A stretch of DNA of 64,000 nt from CAIWTU01 sp963815135 (GTDB lineage: Bacteria > Desulfobacterota > Desulfuromonadia > Geobacterales > Geobacteraceae): positions 124,001 through 188,000 of the forward strand of contig CAWFFO010000011.1 in the NCBI GenBank assembly GCA_963815135.1. Reading direction: 5' to 3'. The translations under genes and the position numbers were made by a program. Below, piece after piece: positions 38,463 through 47,797 of this stretch. Every line of letters begins with the position of its first letter. The stretch's first letter is position 1. The notes beneath the pieces are model-generated. The model worked only from the letters and a program-made list of their open reading frames with translations. It made no database searches and was not told where the DNA came from.

Positions 38463-39785
38463 TTAGCCGAAACGATAGACCAGTCGTCCGTCCTGATAAA
38501 GTTCTATGGGACCGTCCTGTGAAACCTTGATGACCTTGCCGAAGAAGGACGCGGCGCTGGCGGCCGTCGTCCGCCCTCCGCCGGTGACTACTTCCCTGGC
38601 GTAGGATGTATCGAAGATGAAGCCCGCCTCCATCAGCCTGCCGCCCTTGTTGAATACCGTCATGCCGTCGGACGAGAGGATGCGCAGCAGAACCCCGGCC
38701 TTTTTCAGATCGCCTACGGTCCGCTTCCTGACACGATTTATCAGGAGACGGCTGACCGGATCGTCACCCCCTACCGAACCCTTCTTCAGCAATGCCAGTT
38801 TACGCGCCCCCCGGCTGTAAATCAGTATTACCGTACCTAGCCGCTCCTTGGAAAGGGCGTAGACCGTCCAGAGCAGTTCATCGATGGACTCTGCGTCAAT
38901 GCTTCCTGCCAGAAACGAGCGAAAGATGTCCGGATCAAAGATAGCCCATGCCCCCTTGCGCCGCACCAGCAGTGTCGCGGTGCTGAGCAGCACTTCGATC
39001 TCGGAGGCCTCGTTGACCGTCACGGCAAATGCTCCATTCCCGGCGCGCCGCACCAGCGAAAAGATTTCTCGCTGGGTCAGCCGCTCGATGTCTGAATGCA
39101 GTACATTCGGGGAGGTGTGCAGCACACCGGTCACCTGCATCTGGATATTGGCGACAAAGAAGAGGTTTGATCCATCGACGAAACGGTACGGCAGGGGGTT
39201 GCTGAAAAATTTAGGGGAAATGTCCTCAGGCGGTTGCATTTGCACCAGGGAGTGGTGCCGCTCCCGCACCAGTTTGCGCAGCAGGGGAGGCGTGGTGCGG
39301 TACACGATGAACCCGGTCGTAGCGGGTTTTCCTTCGTAGCGTTGATAGGAGAGATTTTTCAGCAGCTGTATCAGTTGCTGGATCGGCCAGAAACCTCTGC
39401 GGTGATCGCCCCGCAGCGAGCGGGCTACGGTAATGTCCATGATCGAGGCCAACAGCGCCGTACGGAACTGGGCCACATACCCTTCCTGCTGGAAACCGCT
39501 GTACAGACCCGAGAAGGCGGTCAGAAGCTCCCGACAGAAGACGGTTTCGCTGCGGGTGAAAGAGAGCGACTCCCTCCGGGCCTGGAAGCAGTACTGACGA
39601 TCTTCGATGGCGATGATCTCGCTGAAGGTATTATCATCAGTCATTATCCCGGTATCGCCGGGAAGCAGGTCCACGGCGGCACCGCCTAAAAATGAGCTGA
39701 TATTGCCCCTGATGGCGTCAAACACGGCAATCGGCATGAATTTCCCCTGTTTGTTAATTATCCAATATTCGGCAGTTGCAGGCAT
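38463..39785 (-). CDS. Diadenylate-cyclase-like (DAC) protein with N-terminal sensor region
   Basis: 440 residues. The last 150 resemble the DisA_N/DAC nucleotidyltransferase: GTVILIYSRG, then LSSDGMTVFNKGGRLMEAGF (matching DGA...RI..G), then VTGGGRTTAASAASF where active enzymes have GTRHRAA, then VIKVSQDGPIELYQDGRLV (matching VVSEE...I....G.L). The first 290 residues are a separate region, perhaps a sensor domain like the DACN types. The RHR motif needed for ATP condensation in DisA/CdaA is absent (GRT here), and DGA is DGM. So it may bind rather than make c-di-AMP, or make something else. No membrane segment seen. Isolated gene. Confidence 0.7.
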   Translation of the reverse strand: MPATAEYWIINKQGKFMPIAVFDAIRGNISSFLGGAAVDLLPGDTGIMTDDNTFSEIIAIEDRQYCFQARRESLSFTRSETVFCRELLTAFSGLYSGFQQEGYVAQFRTALLASIMDITVARSLRGDHRRGFWPIQQLIQLLKNLSYQRYEGKPATTGFIVYRTTPPLLRKLVRERHHSLVQMQPPEDISPKFFSNPLPYRFVDGSNLFFVANIQMQVTGVLHTSPNVLHSDIERLTQREIFSLVRRAGNGAFAVTVNEASEIEVLLSTATLLVRRKGAWAIFDPDIFRSFLAGSIDAESIDELLWTVYALSKERLGTVILIYSRGARKLALLKKGSVGGDDPVSRLLINRVRKRTVGDLKKAGVLLRILSSDGMTVFNKGGRLMEAGFIFDTSYAREVVTGGGRTTAASAASFFGKVIKVSQDGPIELYQDGRLVYRFG

Positions 39786-40066
39786 CCTCCGTTCGCTCCG
39801 GAGGCCTGTTTCTGCTGCTCTAAGCTCATTTCGCTACAGCCGATAAATTCACCCTGCGGGTTCAGACTATATCGGATATGCACACTCCATTTCGCCAAGA
39901 TCAGCAACGAATCAGGCCTGAGTTACTTACTGCGGAAACCTCCAACTGCCGCTTTTGGGATTATGGATTCCGAATAACCATTTTACGTCCGTTGTCTACT
40001 TTTTTGCCCGGCAGCCGGTTTACGGCAAAAAGGATCTAAAAAAATGCAACTTAAAACGCCTGGCGG

Positions 40067-41215
40067 TCAGGATACTCTCTTGATCCTCAGCATTTTGGCC
40101 ATGACGACGGCCATCAGGAAGGCGAGGATGCTCAGTATGGCCCCCATTTTTGCGGACCCCTGGATCAGGGGATCGGTAAAGGCTTCTCCGGCGACAAACA
40201 GAGCTACGGTGAAGCCGATGCCGGCGATGAGCCCGGCCACCATCAGTTCCTTGTATCTCATGGCGTTCGGCAGGGGAAAGCCCAGCTTTACACCCAGTAT
40301 CCCCATGGTGAATATGCCGCCGGTCTTGCCGGCAAGAAGAGCCAAGAACACAAGCCAGGTGGCGGTGCCGATCTCGGTGAACTGGACTCCGGCGTTGGCC
40401 AGGCCGAACATGAAGAGGCCGAAATCGACGATGATTTTCCATTCATGCTCGAAGTGGGCAAGCGCTGAGAAATCTGACGGGTCTTCCTCGAAGAGATGCT
40501 TTTCTTCCTTCTTGGGGTGGGGAAGGAACGGGATGATAAAGACCAGGGCGAGGGCGGGATGCAGGTGCGCTTCGTGCAGCCCCATCCAGCTCGGCACGCC
40601 GCCAAGGATTATGTACGGCCAGTAATTCCTGCAATTGTACCTGCGCAGCAGGTAGGCCGCCGACATTCCAATGGCTGTAACAATAAGCCACAACGGTTCG
40701 GTGGGAAAAGCGGGATCCGGATAGAAAATGGCGATGATGGCCAGGCCTATGGCGTCGTCGGCAATGGCCAGGAGAAGCAGGAAGGCGATGACCGGGTGGT
40801 TGTTGCCGAAAATTATCCGCGCGGCAAGCCAGGCCAGGGCAATATCGGTGGCGGTGGGAATACCCCAGCCGTTGACATATTCTCCGGAGCCGATGAAATG
40901 GTTAAGGGTGAAATAGACCAGGACCGGTCCGATCACCCCGCCCACCGTCGCCAGAAGCGGGTTGACCGCTTTCCTGGGAGGGTTCAGGTCCCCGCCCGGA
41001 AAGCAGCTCATGGTGATCTCCACCGCGGCGATGGCAAAGAAGAAAACCATGAAGATTTCATTGGTGATGAAATGAAAATTCAGGGACCCGAACAGTGGGG
41101 TGTGATTGAAGTGATTATAGCTTTCGGGGTTGAGATTTGCCCAGAACAGGGCAACCACAACCCCCGCAATCAGAGGTATGGAAAATTCCCGAAGGAGATT
41201 TATTCTTTTTTTCAT
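40067..41215 (-). CDS. nhaA: Na+/H+ antiporter NhaA
   Basis: 382 residues, inner-membrane antiporter. Key NhaA features: NGWGIPTATDIALAWLAARI, and LLAIADDAIGLAIIAIF with the adjacent aspartates that bind Na+ and H+. EIFMVFFFAIAAVEI and GLIAGIGFTVALFVAGEAF complete the fold. Length is normal. The start lies three bases after the stop of the upstream cupin gene (TAATCCATG) and has no ribosome site of its own, so it is probably translated by coupling. It is the last gene of an rfbB-rfbD-cupin-nhaA operon. Confidence 0.95.
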   Translation of the reverse strand: MKKRINLLREFSIPLIAGVVVALFWANLNPESYNHFNHTPLFGSLNFHFITNEIFMVFFFAIAAVEITMSCFPGGDLNPPRKAVNPLLATVGGVIGPVLVYFTLNHFIGSGEYVNGWGIPTATDIALAWLAARIIFGNNHPVIAFLLLLAIADDAIGLAIIAIFYPDPAFPTEPLWLIVTAIGMSAAYLLRRYNCRNYWPYIILGGVPSWMGLHEAHLHPALALVFIIPFLPHPKKEEKHLFEEDPSDFSALAHFEHEWKIIVDFGLFMFGLANAGVQFTEIGTATWLVFLALLAGKTGGIFTMGILGVKLGFPLPNAMRYKELMVAGLIAGIGFTVALFVAGEAFTDPLIQGSAKMGAILSILAFLMAVVMAKMLRIKRVS

Positions 41216-41218
41216 GGA

Positions 41219-41584
41219 TTATACCGGTATTTCCTGGCTCTCTCCCGCGCGCAGGTAATCGTCGTGGAACCTGACGATATCGTCCTCCCCCAGATATTCG
41301 CCGCTCTGCACCTCGATGATGATGAGCGGTATGATTCCCGGGTTTTCCAGACGGTGGACCTTTCCCGTGGGAATGAAAGTGGATTCGTTGACATTGACGA
41401 TGAATTCCTCTTCACCGCAGGTAACTTTCGCGGTTCCGGAGACGACTATCCAGTGTTCGCTCCGGTGATGGTGCATCTGCTGTGAAAGCCTGTGCCCCGC
41501 TTTTACGTCTATCCGCTTGATTTTGTAATTTTTATTCTCTTCGAGGACGGTATAGCTTCCCCAAGGTCTCTCACCTGTTTCCAT
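41219..41584 (-). CDS. Cupin of the mannose-6-phosphate isomerase type II family
   Basis: 121 residues: a single cupin domain like the C-terminal isomerase part of ManC/AlgA proteins. Motifs: ERPWGSYTVL at the start, KRIDVKAGHRLSQQMHHHRSEH (metal His cluster), WIVVSGTAKVTC, FIPTGKVHRLENPG and the final YLGEDDIVRFHDDY. It lacks the guanylyltransferase half. It would interconvert mannose-6-P and fructose-6-P, or act on a related sugar. It overlaps the rfbD end by 14 bases and precedes nhaA by three bases. Confidence 0.9.
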   Translation of the reverse strand: METGERPWGSYTVLEENKNYKIKRIDVKAGHRLSQQMHHHRSEHWIVVSGTAKVTCGEEEFIVNVNESTFIPTGKVHRLENPGIIPLIIIEVQSGEYLGEDDIVRFHDDYLRAGESQEIPV

Positions 41585-42416
41585 GATCTTCCTTCCTTGA
41601 TTTCAGATATTTTTGCAGGGCCTCCCGCCAATGCTCCATGTCCAGTCCGGTATCCGCGGCCAGCCTGCCGCAGTCCAGAACCGAGAAAATCGGCCTGGGG
41701 GCCGGCCGGTCCAGTTGTGCGCTGGTCAATGGCTTGACTTTTACCATGGAACCGCTTTCCGTGAATATCTCGCGGGCAAAATCGAACCAGGAACAGTGAC
41801 CGGAGTTGACCGCATGGTAAGTTCCCCGGCAGTCATTTTCCAGCAACGCCCTGATGGCAAGGCAAAGATCCGCGGTCCATGTGGGCGAGCCGGTCTGGTC
41901 GTTTACAACCGACAGTTCGTCCTTTTCCCCTGCCAGGCGCAGCATCGTTTCCACGAAATTTTTTCCATGCCTGCCGAACAGCCACTGGGTCCGGACTATC
42001 AGGTGGTCCGGGTTGAGCCGTGCGTATTCTTCTCCGGCCAGCTTTGATTTTCCGTAAACGCTGAGAGGATTGACCCGGTCCTCTTCCCTGTAAGGGCTTC
42101 CCTTGGTCCCGTCGAAAACATAGTCGGTGCTGATCTGCACCAGCTTTGCCCCGATTTCGGTGCAGGCTTCGGCCAGGTTTTTGACCCCCTCGCCGTTGAC
42201 CCGGAAGGCAAGTTCGCTGTTGCTCTCGCAGCCGTCCACATTGGTGCAGGCAATGGCGTTTATGACAACGGCCGGTTTAATGGTCAGCAATGCCTTCCGC
42301 ACCGATTCGACGGAGGTTATCTCCATTTCATCGTGAGCCAGGCCCCGCGCCGTACCGTCCAGCATACCGAGCAGTTCCCTGCCGAGCATACCCCGCGCTC
42401 CGGCAACCAGTATCAT
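41571..42416 (-). CDS. rfbD: dTDP-4-dehydrorhamnose reductase RfbD
   Basis: About 281 residues, extended short-chain dehydrogenase making dTDP-L-rhamnose. It has the nucleotide-binding GARGMLGREL (about residues 7-16), the catalytic STDYVFDG and YGKSKLAGE (Tyr-x-x-x-Lys), and RTQWLFGRHGKNFV. I chose the ATG at 42416 since the product then begins MILVAGARG and the codon overlaps the rfbB stop (ATGA). rfbA and rfbC, needed for the full pathway, are not in the window. Confidence 0.93.
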   Translation of the reverse strand: MILVAGARGMLGRELLGMLDGTARGLAHDEMEITSVESVRKALLTIKPAVVINAIACTNVDGCESNSELAFRVNGEGVKNLAEACTEIGAKLVQISTDYVFDGTKGSPYREEDRVNPLSVYGKSKLAGEEYARLNPDHLIVRTQWLFGRHGKNFVETMLRLAGEKDELSVVNDQTGSPTWTADLCLAIRALLENDCRGTYHAVNSGHCSWFDFAREIFTESGSMVKVKPLTSAQLDRPAPRPIFSVLDCGRLAADTGLDMEHWREALQKYLKSRKEDHGNR

Positions 42417-43489
42417 TGTCTGCCCTCGTACATGTTCCGGTAGTATTCGCGGTAGGCCCCGGACGTCACTTTTGCCGACCATTCACCGTTGCCCAGGTAC
42501 CAGTCGATCGTTTCGTCGATGCCGCGCTCGAAGGTGTAGGAGGGCCCCCATCCGAGTTCGCGTTTTAACCGGGCAGCGTCGATTGCGTAACGGCGGTCAT
42601 GTCCAGGCCTGTCCTTGACGAAAGTTATCAGGGCATTGCTGGTGCCGCGCTCCTTGCCGAGCTTTCCGTCCATAAGGTCGCAGACCAGGTTTACGATATC
42701 AATATTTTTCCATTCATTGTTCCCGCCAATGTTGTAGACCCGCCCGGCAGTACCCTTTTTCAGAACGGTTTCCACTGCCATGGAGTGGTCTTTCACGTGG
42801 AGCCAGTCGCGCACGTTCAGGCCGTCACCGTAAACCGGCAGTGGCCTGCCCGAATGAATATTGTGGATCATCAGGGGGATGAGTTTTTCCGGAAACTGGT
42901 ACGGCCCGTAATTGTTGGAGCATCGGGTGGTGAGTGAGGGGAAGCCGAATGTTTCGTGGTATGCCCTTACCAGAAGGTCCGCGCCCGCTTTGCTGGCCGA
43001 GTATGGGGAGTTTGCCGCCAGCGGCGTATCTTCGGTAAAATATCCCGTTGCGCCGAGGCTTCCATACACCTCGTCGGTGGAAATCTGCAGGTAACGGAAG
43101 CCGGCCGTGACACCCGATTGCCAGTGCTTGCGGCTCTCTTCAAGGAGAATTTGGGTGCCAAGAACATTGGTCCTGACAAAAATCTCGGGGCCGGTGATGG
43201 AACGGTCCACGTGCGATTCGGCCGCGAAGTGGACGACGGCGTCGATTTTTTCTTCCCGGAGAAGAGCCGCCACCAGCGTGCTGTCGCAGATGTCACCCTT
43301 GACAAAACGGTAATTGGCATTATTCTCCACCGAGAGCAGATTCTCCAGGTTGCCCGCATAGGTGAGCGCATCGAGATTCACCACCCGGCAGTGCGGGTTG
43401 CCGGACATGAAATTGTTGATGAAATTCGAGCCGATGAAACCCGCGCCGCCGGTCACCAGAACTGCATTGGGGGTAAAGGAACCAGACAT
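42413..43489 (-). CDS. rfbB: dTDP-glucose 4,6-dehydratase RfbB
   Basis: 358 residues, extended SDR enzyme. NAD site VTGGAGFIGSN (about residues 12-22), catalytic STDEVYGSLG and YSASKAGADLLVRA, and NNYGPYQFPEKLIPL and GDGLNVRDWLHVKDH, all hallmarks of RmlB. First gene of the operon rfbB-rfbD-cupin-nhaA. The region upstream to sucA (277 bases) would hold divergent promoters. Confidence 0.96.
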   Translation of the reverse strand: MSGSFTPNAVLVTGGAGFIGSNFINNFMSGNPHCRVVNLDALTYAGNLENLLSVENNANYRFVKGDICDSTLVAALLREEKIDAVVHFAAESHVDRSITGPEIFVRTNVLGTQILLEESRKHWQSGVTAGFRYLQISTDEVYGSLGATGYFTEDTPLAANSPYSASKAGADLLVRAYHETFGFPSLTTRCSNNYGPYQFPEKLIPLMIHNIHSGRPLPVYGDGLNVRDWLHVKDHSMAVETVLKKGTAGRVYNIGGNNEWKNIDIVNLVCDLMDGKLGKERGTSNALITFVKDRPGHDRRYAIDAARLKRELGWGPSYTFERGIDETIDWYLGNGEWSAKVTSGAYREYYRNMYEGRQ

Positions 43490-43676
43490 TGTTTCTCCTA
43501 GCTGCTTGTTGGGTTCAATTGCACAAAGCAGAAAGATATCATACGCCTGTCAGGTAAGACAATGAATTTAATGGCTTCTTGCCGGGAATGCTGTGAAGAA
43601 ATGTCAATGACGAGCTTAATACTTGAATAACGGGCATGGATAAGCTACCTTCCTTTGTATCTGTGCCTAGCTTTGT

Positions 43677-43682
43677 TATACT
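43677..43682 (+). promoter_or_regulatory. Candidate -10 box of the suc operon
   Basis: TATACT, 85 bases before the chosen sucA start, in an AT-rich stretch. The -35 (TTGTAT, 16 bases upstream) is weak. Tentative. Confidence 0.3.
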
Positions 43683-43766
43683 TAATGAATTCTCTGCGTA
43701 AGCGTGGCGAAGCGGTGTGGAAGATGTTACGGGTTCGCATTCCCTTTGTCATTGAGGTATGAATAT

Positions 43767-46454
43767 ATGAGTTTATTGAGCAATATCAGCCCGGAGTGGC
43801 TCGAAGCGCAGTACCTGTTGTGGAAGGAATCTCCGCGACGGGTAACCCCCGAGTGGAGCGCTTTTTTTCACGGGTTGGAGCTGGGGGGGGAGGTCCTGCC
43901 ATCCGGTGAATTCTTTGCACCGGAATTTGCCTTCAAGCTGTGCGGAGTGCAGTCGCTCATCCATCGCTACCGCAGCCTTGGCCACCTGCTGGCCTGCACC
44001 GACCCGCTTTCTCCCTGCAAGACAACTCACCCCCTGCTTTCGCTGGATCTGTTCGGGCTGGGAAAAGAGGACCTGGACAGTGAATTCCCCATTCGCAAAT
44101 TCAGGGAGGGTCAAGTCACTCTGCGCCGGATACTGGAGGTGATGAGGGATACCTATTGCCGAACAGTAGGTGTCGAGTTCATGCACATCCAGGATCCCGA
44201 GGAAAGGGAGTGGCTCATTGAAAGGATGGAGAAGACCCGGAACAAACCGTCATATTCCAGGGAAGAAAAGCTCTACATTCTGAATAAACTCCAGGAAGCC
44301 AACCTCTTCGAATCCTTTCTCCACAGGAAATTTCTCGGCCAGACCCGTTTTTCCCTGGAAGGCGGGGAAGCCCTGATACCGATGCTTGATGCGGCAGTCA
44401 AACATGCGGGTCGGCTTGGAATAACAGATATTATCCTCGGAACCTCACACAGAGGGAGGCTCAATATCCAGGCAAATGTCATGGGGAGGCCCTTCGAAAG
44501 CATTTTTGCCGAGTTCAGGGACAGCGGCGAACTGGAATTCATCGGCGACGGTGATGTGAAATATCACAGGTCATATTCAACAGACCTGACCTTGCCGGAG
44601 GGAGAAAGAATCCATGTTTCCATGGAGCCGAACCCGAGTCACCTGGAGTCCATCGATCCGGTCCTGGAAGGGAAAACCAGGGCCAGACAGGACCGCCGCG
44701 GAGATGCCGGGGGAAAACGGATCCTGCCGATACTTATCCATGGCGATGCCGCCTTCTCGGGTCAGGGAATAGTTGCTGAAACCCTGAACATGTCCCGGCT
44801 CGAAGGGTACGGCACCGGCGGAACCCTGCATATCGTTCTGAACAACCAGATAGGCTTCACCACCAAAGCGGCCGATGCCAGGTCAACCCAGTATGCGACC
44901 GATGTGGCGAAGATGCTCATGTCCCCCATCTTTCACGTGCATGGGGAAGACCCCGAAGCCGTCGTGCACGTGGTGAGGCTTGCACTCGAGTACCGGTTGA
45001 AATTCACTTGTGATGTGGTGGTAGAGCTGATCTGCTACCGCAGGCATGGCCATAACGAAGGCGACGAGCCTTATTTTACCCAGCCGCAAATGTACGAGAA
45101 AATCAAGGACCGGCCACCTGTAAACCGGCTCTACTCCTCCGTTCTGGCCGCTGAGGGGATTGACGAAGCCCGGATCGGGGAGTCGGAAAAAAAGATCAAG
45201 TCCCGCCTCGAAAATGCTCTCGAAAAAAAACCCTCCCCTGTGAGTACCGGCTTCAAGGCTCAATGGAGCGAATATCAGCGTGAATATTCTCCGACAAAAA
45301 TAGAGACAGGAATTCCGGAGCAAAAGGTGAAGCGACTGGCGGAGGCAATTGCCGCCATACCTCCGGATTTCACCCCGCATCCGAAAATAGTGACCCTGTT
45401 GAAGAAACGGAACGAGGCGGTGAAAACCGGTGGAAATATCGACTGGGCAAATGCAGAAACCCTGGCCTTCGCGAGCCTGCTCGATGAGGGCGTATCCATA
45501 CGGTTGAGCGGAGAGGACTGCAGGAGGGGTACCTTCAATCAGAGGCACAGTGTCCTGATCGATGTGAATACGGAGAAGACTTTCATTCCCCTGTCTTCCG
45601 TGTCAAAGCAGGGAACGTGCTTCTATCCCTATGACAGCATGCTGTCCGAAGCCGGGGTCCTAGGTTTCGAATACGGATATTCGCAGGAATCACCGGACAT
45701 GCTGACCATCTGGGAGGCGCAGTACGGGGATTTTGCCAACGGTGCACAGGTAGTCATCGACCAGTTCATCGCCAGCGGGGAAACCAAATGGTCGAGGGGG
45801 AGCGGGCTGGTCATCCTTCTGCCGCACGGCTATGAAGGCCAGGGGGCCGAGCATTCCAGTGCCAGGATCGAGCGTTATCTCCAGCTATGCGCGCAAAACA
45901 ACATGCAGGTCGTTTACCCCTCGACCCCGGCCCAGTATTTTCACCTGCTCCGGCGTCAGGTGAAGCAGCCATTCCGCATCCCGCTGGTGGTTTTTACGCC
46001 GAAGAGCCTGTTGCGGCATCCCATGTGCGCCTCCCGGCTCGACGAAATGACCGGCGGATGGTTCATGGAAATACTGCCGGCCGAGGGACAGCCGGAAAAA
46101 ATAACGGCGGTGTTGATTTGTTCTGGTAAAATATTTTATGAATTGCTGGAAAGAAGGAAAAAGGATGGTCGGGAAGATATCGCCATAATCCGCGTCGAGC
46201 AACTCTATCCGCTTCGGGCGGACCTGCTCCGTGAGGAGCTTTCCCGGTACCGGAGCGCGGACAGCTTTACCTGGGTCCAGGAAGAACCACGCAACATGGG
46301 GGCGTGGAATTTCATGCGACTTCACCTGATGGATATCCTGGGCAAAGATCCGAAATATATCGGCAGGAAAGAAGATGCCTCCCCTGCCGTTGGTTCCCAC
46401 CGCCAGCACAAGATAGAGCAACAGAAGATCATCGATGAGGTGTTCGGTCGCTGA
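43767..46454 (+). CDS. sucA: 2-oxoglutarate dehydrogenase E1 component
   Basis: About 895 residues, thiamine-diphosphate-dependent decarboxylase of the 2-oxoglutarate dehydrogenase complex. N-terminal LSNISPEWLEAQYLLWKESP is a short form of the E2-binding start. TSHRGRLN, the TPP site HGDAAFSGQGIVAET through NNQIGFTT, CYRRHGHNEGDEP, and the C-terminal LPHGYEGQGAEHSSARIERY are all present. I chose the ATG at 43767 (MSLLSNIS); the longer GTG frame from 43704 adds 21 unlikely residues. It is followed by sucB and lpd. The frame is intact. Confidence 0.95.
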   Translation: MSLLSNISPEWLEAQYLLWKESPRRVTPEWSAFFHGLELGGEVLPSGEFFAPEFAFKLCGVQSLIHRYRSLGHLLACTDPLSPCKTTHPLLSLDLFGLGKEDLDSEFPIRKFREGQVTLRRILEVMRDTYCRTVGVEFMHIQDPEEREWLIERMEKTRNKPSYSREEKLYILNKLQEANLFESFLHRKFLGQTRFSLEGGEALIPMLDAAVKHAGRLGITDIILGTSHRGRLNIQANVMGRPFESIFAEFRDSGELEFIGDGDVKYHRSYSTDLTLPEGERIHVSMEPNPSHLESIDPVLEGKTRARQDRRGDAGGKRILPILIHGDAAFSGQGIVAETLNMSRLEGYGTGGTLHIVLNNQIGFTTKAADARSTQYATDVAKMLMSPIFHVHGEDPEAVVHVVRLALEYRLKFTCDVVVELICYRRHGHNEGDEPYFTQPQMYEKIKDRPPVNRLYSSVLAAEGIDEARIGESEKKIKSRLENALEKKPSPVSTGFKAQWSEYQREYSPTKIETGIPEQKVKRLAEAIAAIPPDFTPHPKIVTLLKKRNEAVKTGGNIDWANAETLAFASLLDEGVSIRLSGEDCRRGTFNQRHSVLIDVNTEKTFIPLSSVSKQGTCFYPYDSMLSEAGVLGFEYGYSQESPDMLTIWEAQYGDFANGAQVVIDQFIASGETKWSRGSGLVILLPHGYEGQGAEHSSARIERYLQLCAQNNMQVVYPSTPAQYFHLLRRQVKQPFRIPLVVFTPKSLLRHPMCASRLDEMTGGWFMEILPAEGQPEKITAVLICSGKIFYELLERRKKDGREDIAIIRVEQLYPLRADLLREELSRYRSADSFTWVQEEPRNMGAWNFMRLHLMDILGKDPKYIGRKEDASPAVGSHRQHKIEQQKIIDEVFGR

Positions 46455-46499
46455 TCTTTTTTATTCCAAGAACTTTTATTTTAAGGATCGGAGCTTTGC

Positions 46500-47768
46500 A
46501 TGGAAATAAAAGTCCCCTCAGTGGGTGAATCCATTTATGAAGGGCTGCTGGTGAAATGGCATAAACATAACGGAGACACGGTGCGCAAGGATGAACCGTT
46601 GTGCGAGATAGAAACCGACAAGATAACCATAGAACTGAACGCGGAGGCAGACGGTGTCCTTTCGACCCGGGCCAGGGAAGGGGAAACCGTTAAGATAGGA
46701 AGCGTTATAGCGGTTATAGACGAATCATCCTCGGCCGCCGGTGACCAGAAAAAGAAAAAGGAAAAGACCGAAAGTGAAGAAAAAACAGAGGTAAGAGAAA
46801 AGCACCCCTCCCCTGAAGCGGAAACGGAGCGTGTGTCGCCTGCGGCCCGCAAGATGGCCAGGGAGCATGAGCTGAAACCGGAGGAAATCAGGGGCTCCGG
46901 AAAGGATGGCAGGGTTACCGTCGAGGATATCCAGCGGACACTTCAAGCTGAAAAGTCGGAAGAAGATGCCGGGAGAGCGGAAAAGGAAAAAGTTGAAAGC
47001 GTACGCATGCTTTATCGGCAGGAACAAAAGCGTTCCGAAACCCCTCAGCCGTCCATGGCGCATGATGATGGACGGGTAACGATAAAGCCGATGACGCCGA
47101 TTCGCAAGCGGATTGCCGAGCGGCTCATGACCGCCAGGCAACAGACGGCGATGCTCACCACATTCAACGAGGCGGATATGAGTCGAGTGATTGCCCTGCG
47201 ACGCAAACACGGCAAGGATTTCGAAGAAAAGCACGGGGTGTCCCTTGGATACATGTCTTTTTTCGTCAAGGCCTGCGTCGAGGCCCTCCGGGAATTTCCC
47301 GAGGTGAACGCACGGATCGACGGTGACGACATCATTTACCATAATTTCTACGACATCGGTGTAGCCATAAGCGGCGAAAAAGGCTTGGTCGTGCCGGTTA
47401 TACGGGATGCGGAAAGACTGCATTTTGCAGAGATAGAAAGCGCAATCGACCGTTTCGTGGAGAAAATAAAGTCCAACAAGCTCAATATTTCCGACCTTGA
47501 GGGCGGGACTTTTACCATTTCCAATGGCGGTGTGTTCGGTTCTCTGCTCAGCACTCCCATCCTCAATCCTCCCCAAAGCGGCATTCTCGGCATGCATGCA
47601 ATCCAGGAGCGCCCGGTAGCCAGAGACGGCAAGGTGGTGATCAGACCGATGATGTATCTGGCATTAACCTACGACCACCGGATTATCGACGGCAGGGAGT
47701 CGGTGGGGTTTCTGAAAAGGATCAAGGAGCTGATGGAGGAGCCGGAGGAAATGCTGCTGGAAGCGTGA
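46500..47768 (+). CDS. sucB: Dihydrolipoamide succinyltransferase (E2 of 2-oxoglutarate dehydrogenase)
   Basis: 422 residues. One lipoyl domain (about 1-78, lipoyl Lys in EIETDKITIEL), a charged Lys/Glu linker, an E3-binding domain (SPAARKMAREHELKPEEIRG, about 115-150), and the catalytic domain with MTPIRKRIAERLM and DHRIIDGRESVGFL. Presence of the E2o-type SVGESIYEG start and TFNEAD core marks it as the succinyl form rather than acetyl form. It follows sucA by 45 bases. Confidence 0.95.
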   Translation: MEIKVPSVGESIYEGLLVKWHKHNGDTVRKDEPLCEIETDKITIELNAEADGVLSTRAREGETVKIGSVIAVIDESSSAAGDQKKKKEKTESEEKTEVREKHPSPEAETERVSPAARKMAREHELKPEEIRGSGKDGRVTVEDIQRTLQAEKSEEDAGRAEKEKVESVRMLYRQEQKRSETPQPSMAHDDGRVTIKPMTPIRKRIAERLMTARQQTAMLTTFNEADMSRVIALRRKHGKDFEEKHGVSLGYMSFFVKACVEALREFPEVNARIDGDDIIYHNFYDIGVAISGEKGLVVPVIRDAERLHFAEIESAIDRFVEKIKSNKLNISDLEGGTFTISNGGVFGSLLSTPILNPPQSGILGMHAIQERPVARDGKVVIRPMMYLALTYDHRIIDGRESVGFLKRIKELMEEPEEMLLEA

Positions 47769-47797
47769 TAAAGGCGGGCAAGGGGCAATTACCTGAA

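Noticed and set aside
40496..41485. Plus-strand ORF of 329 codons
   Set aside because: It overlaps nhaA and the cupin gene on the other strand; composition is not protein-like.
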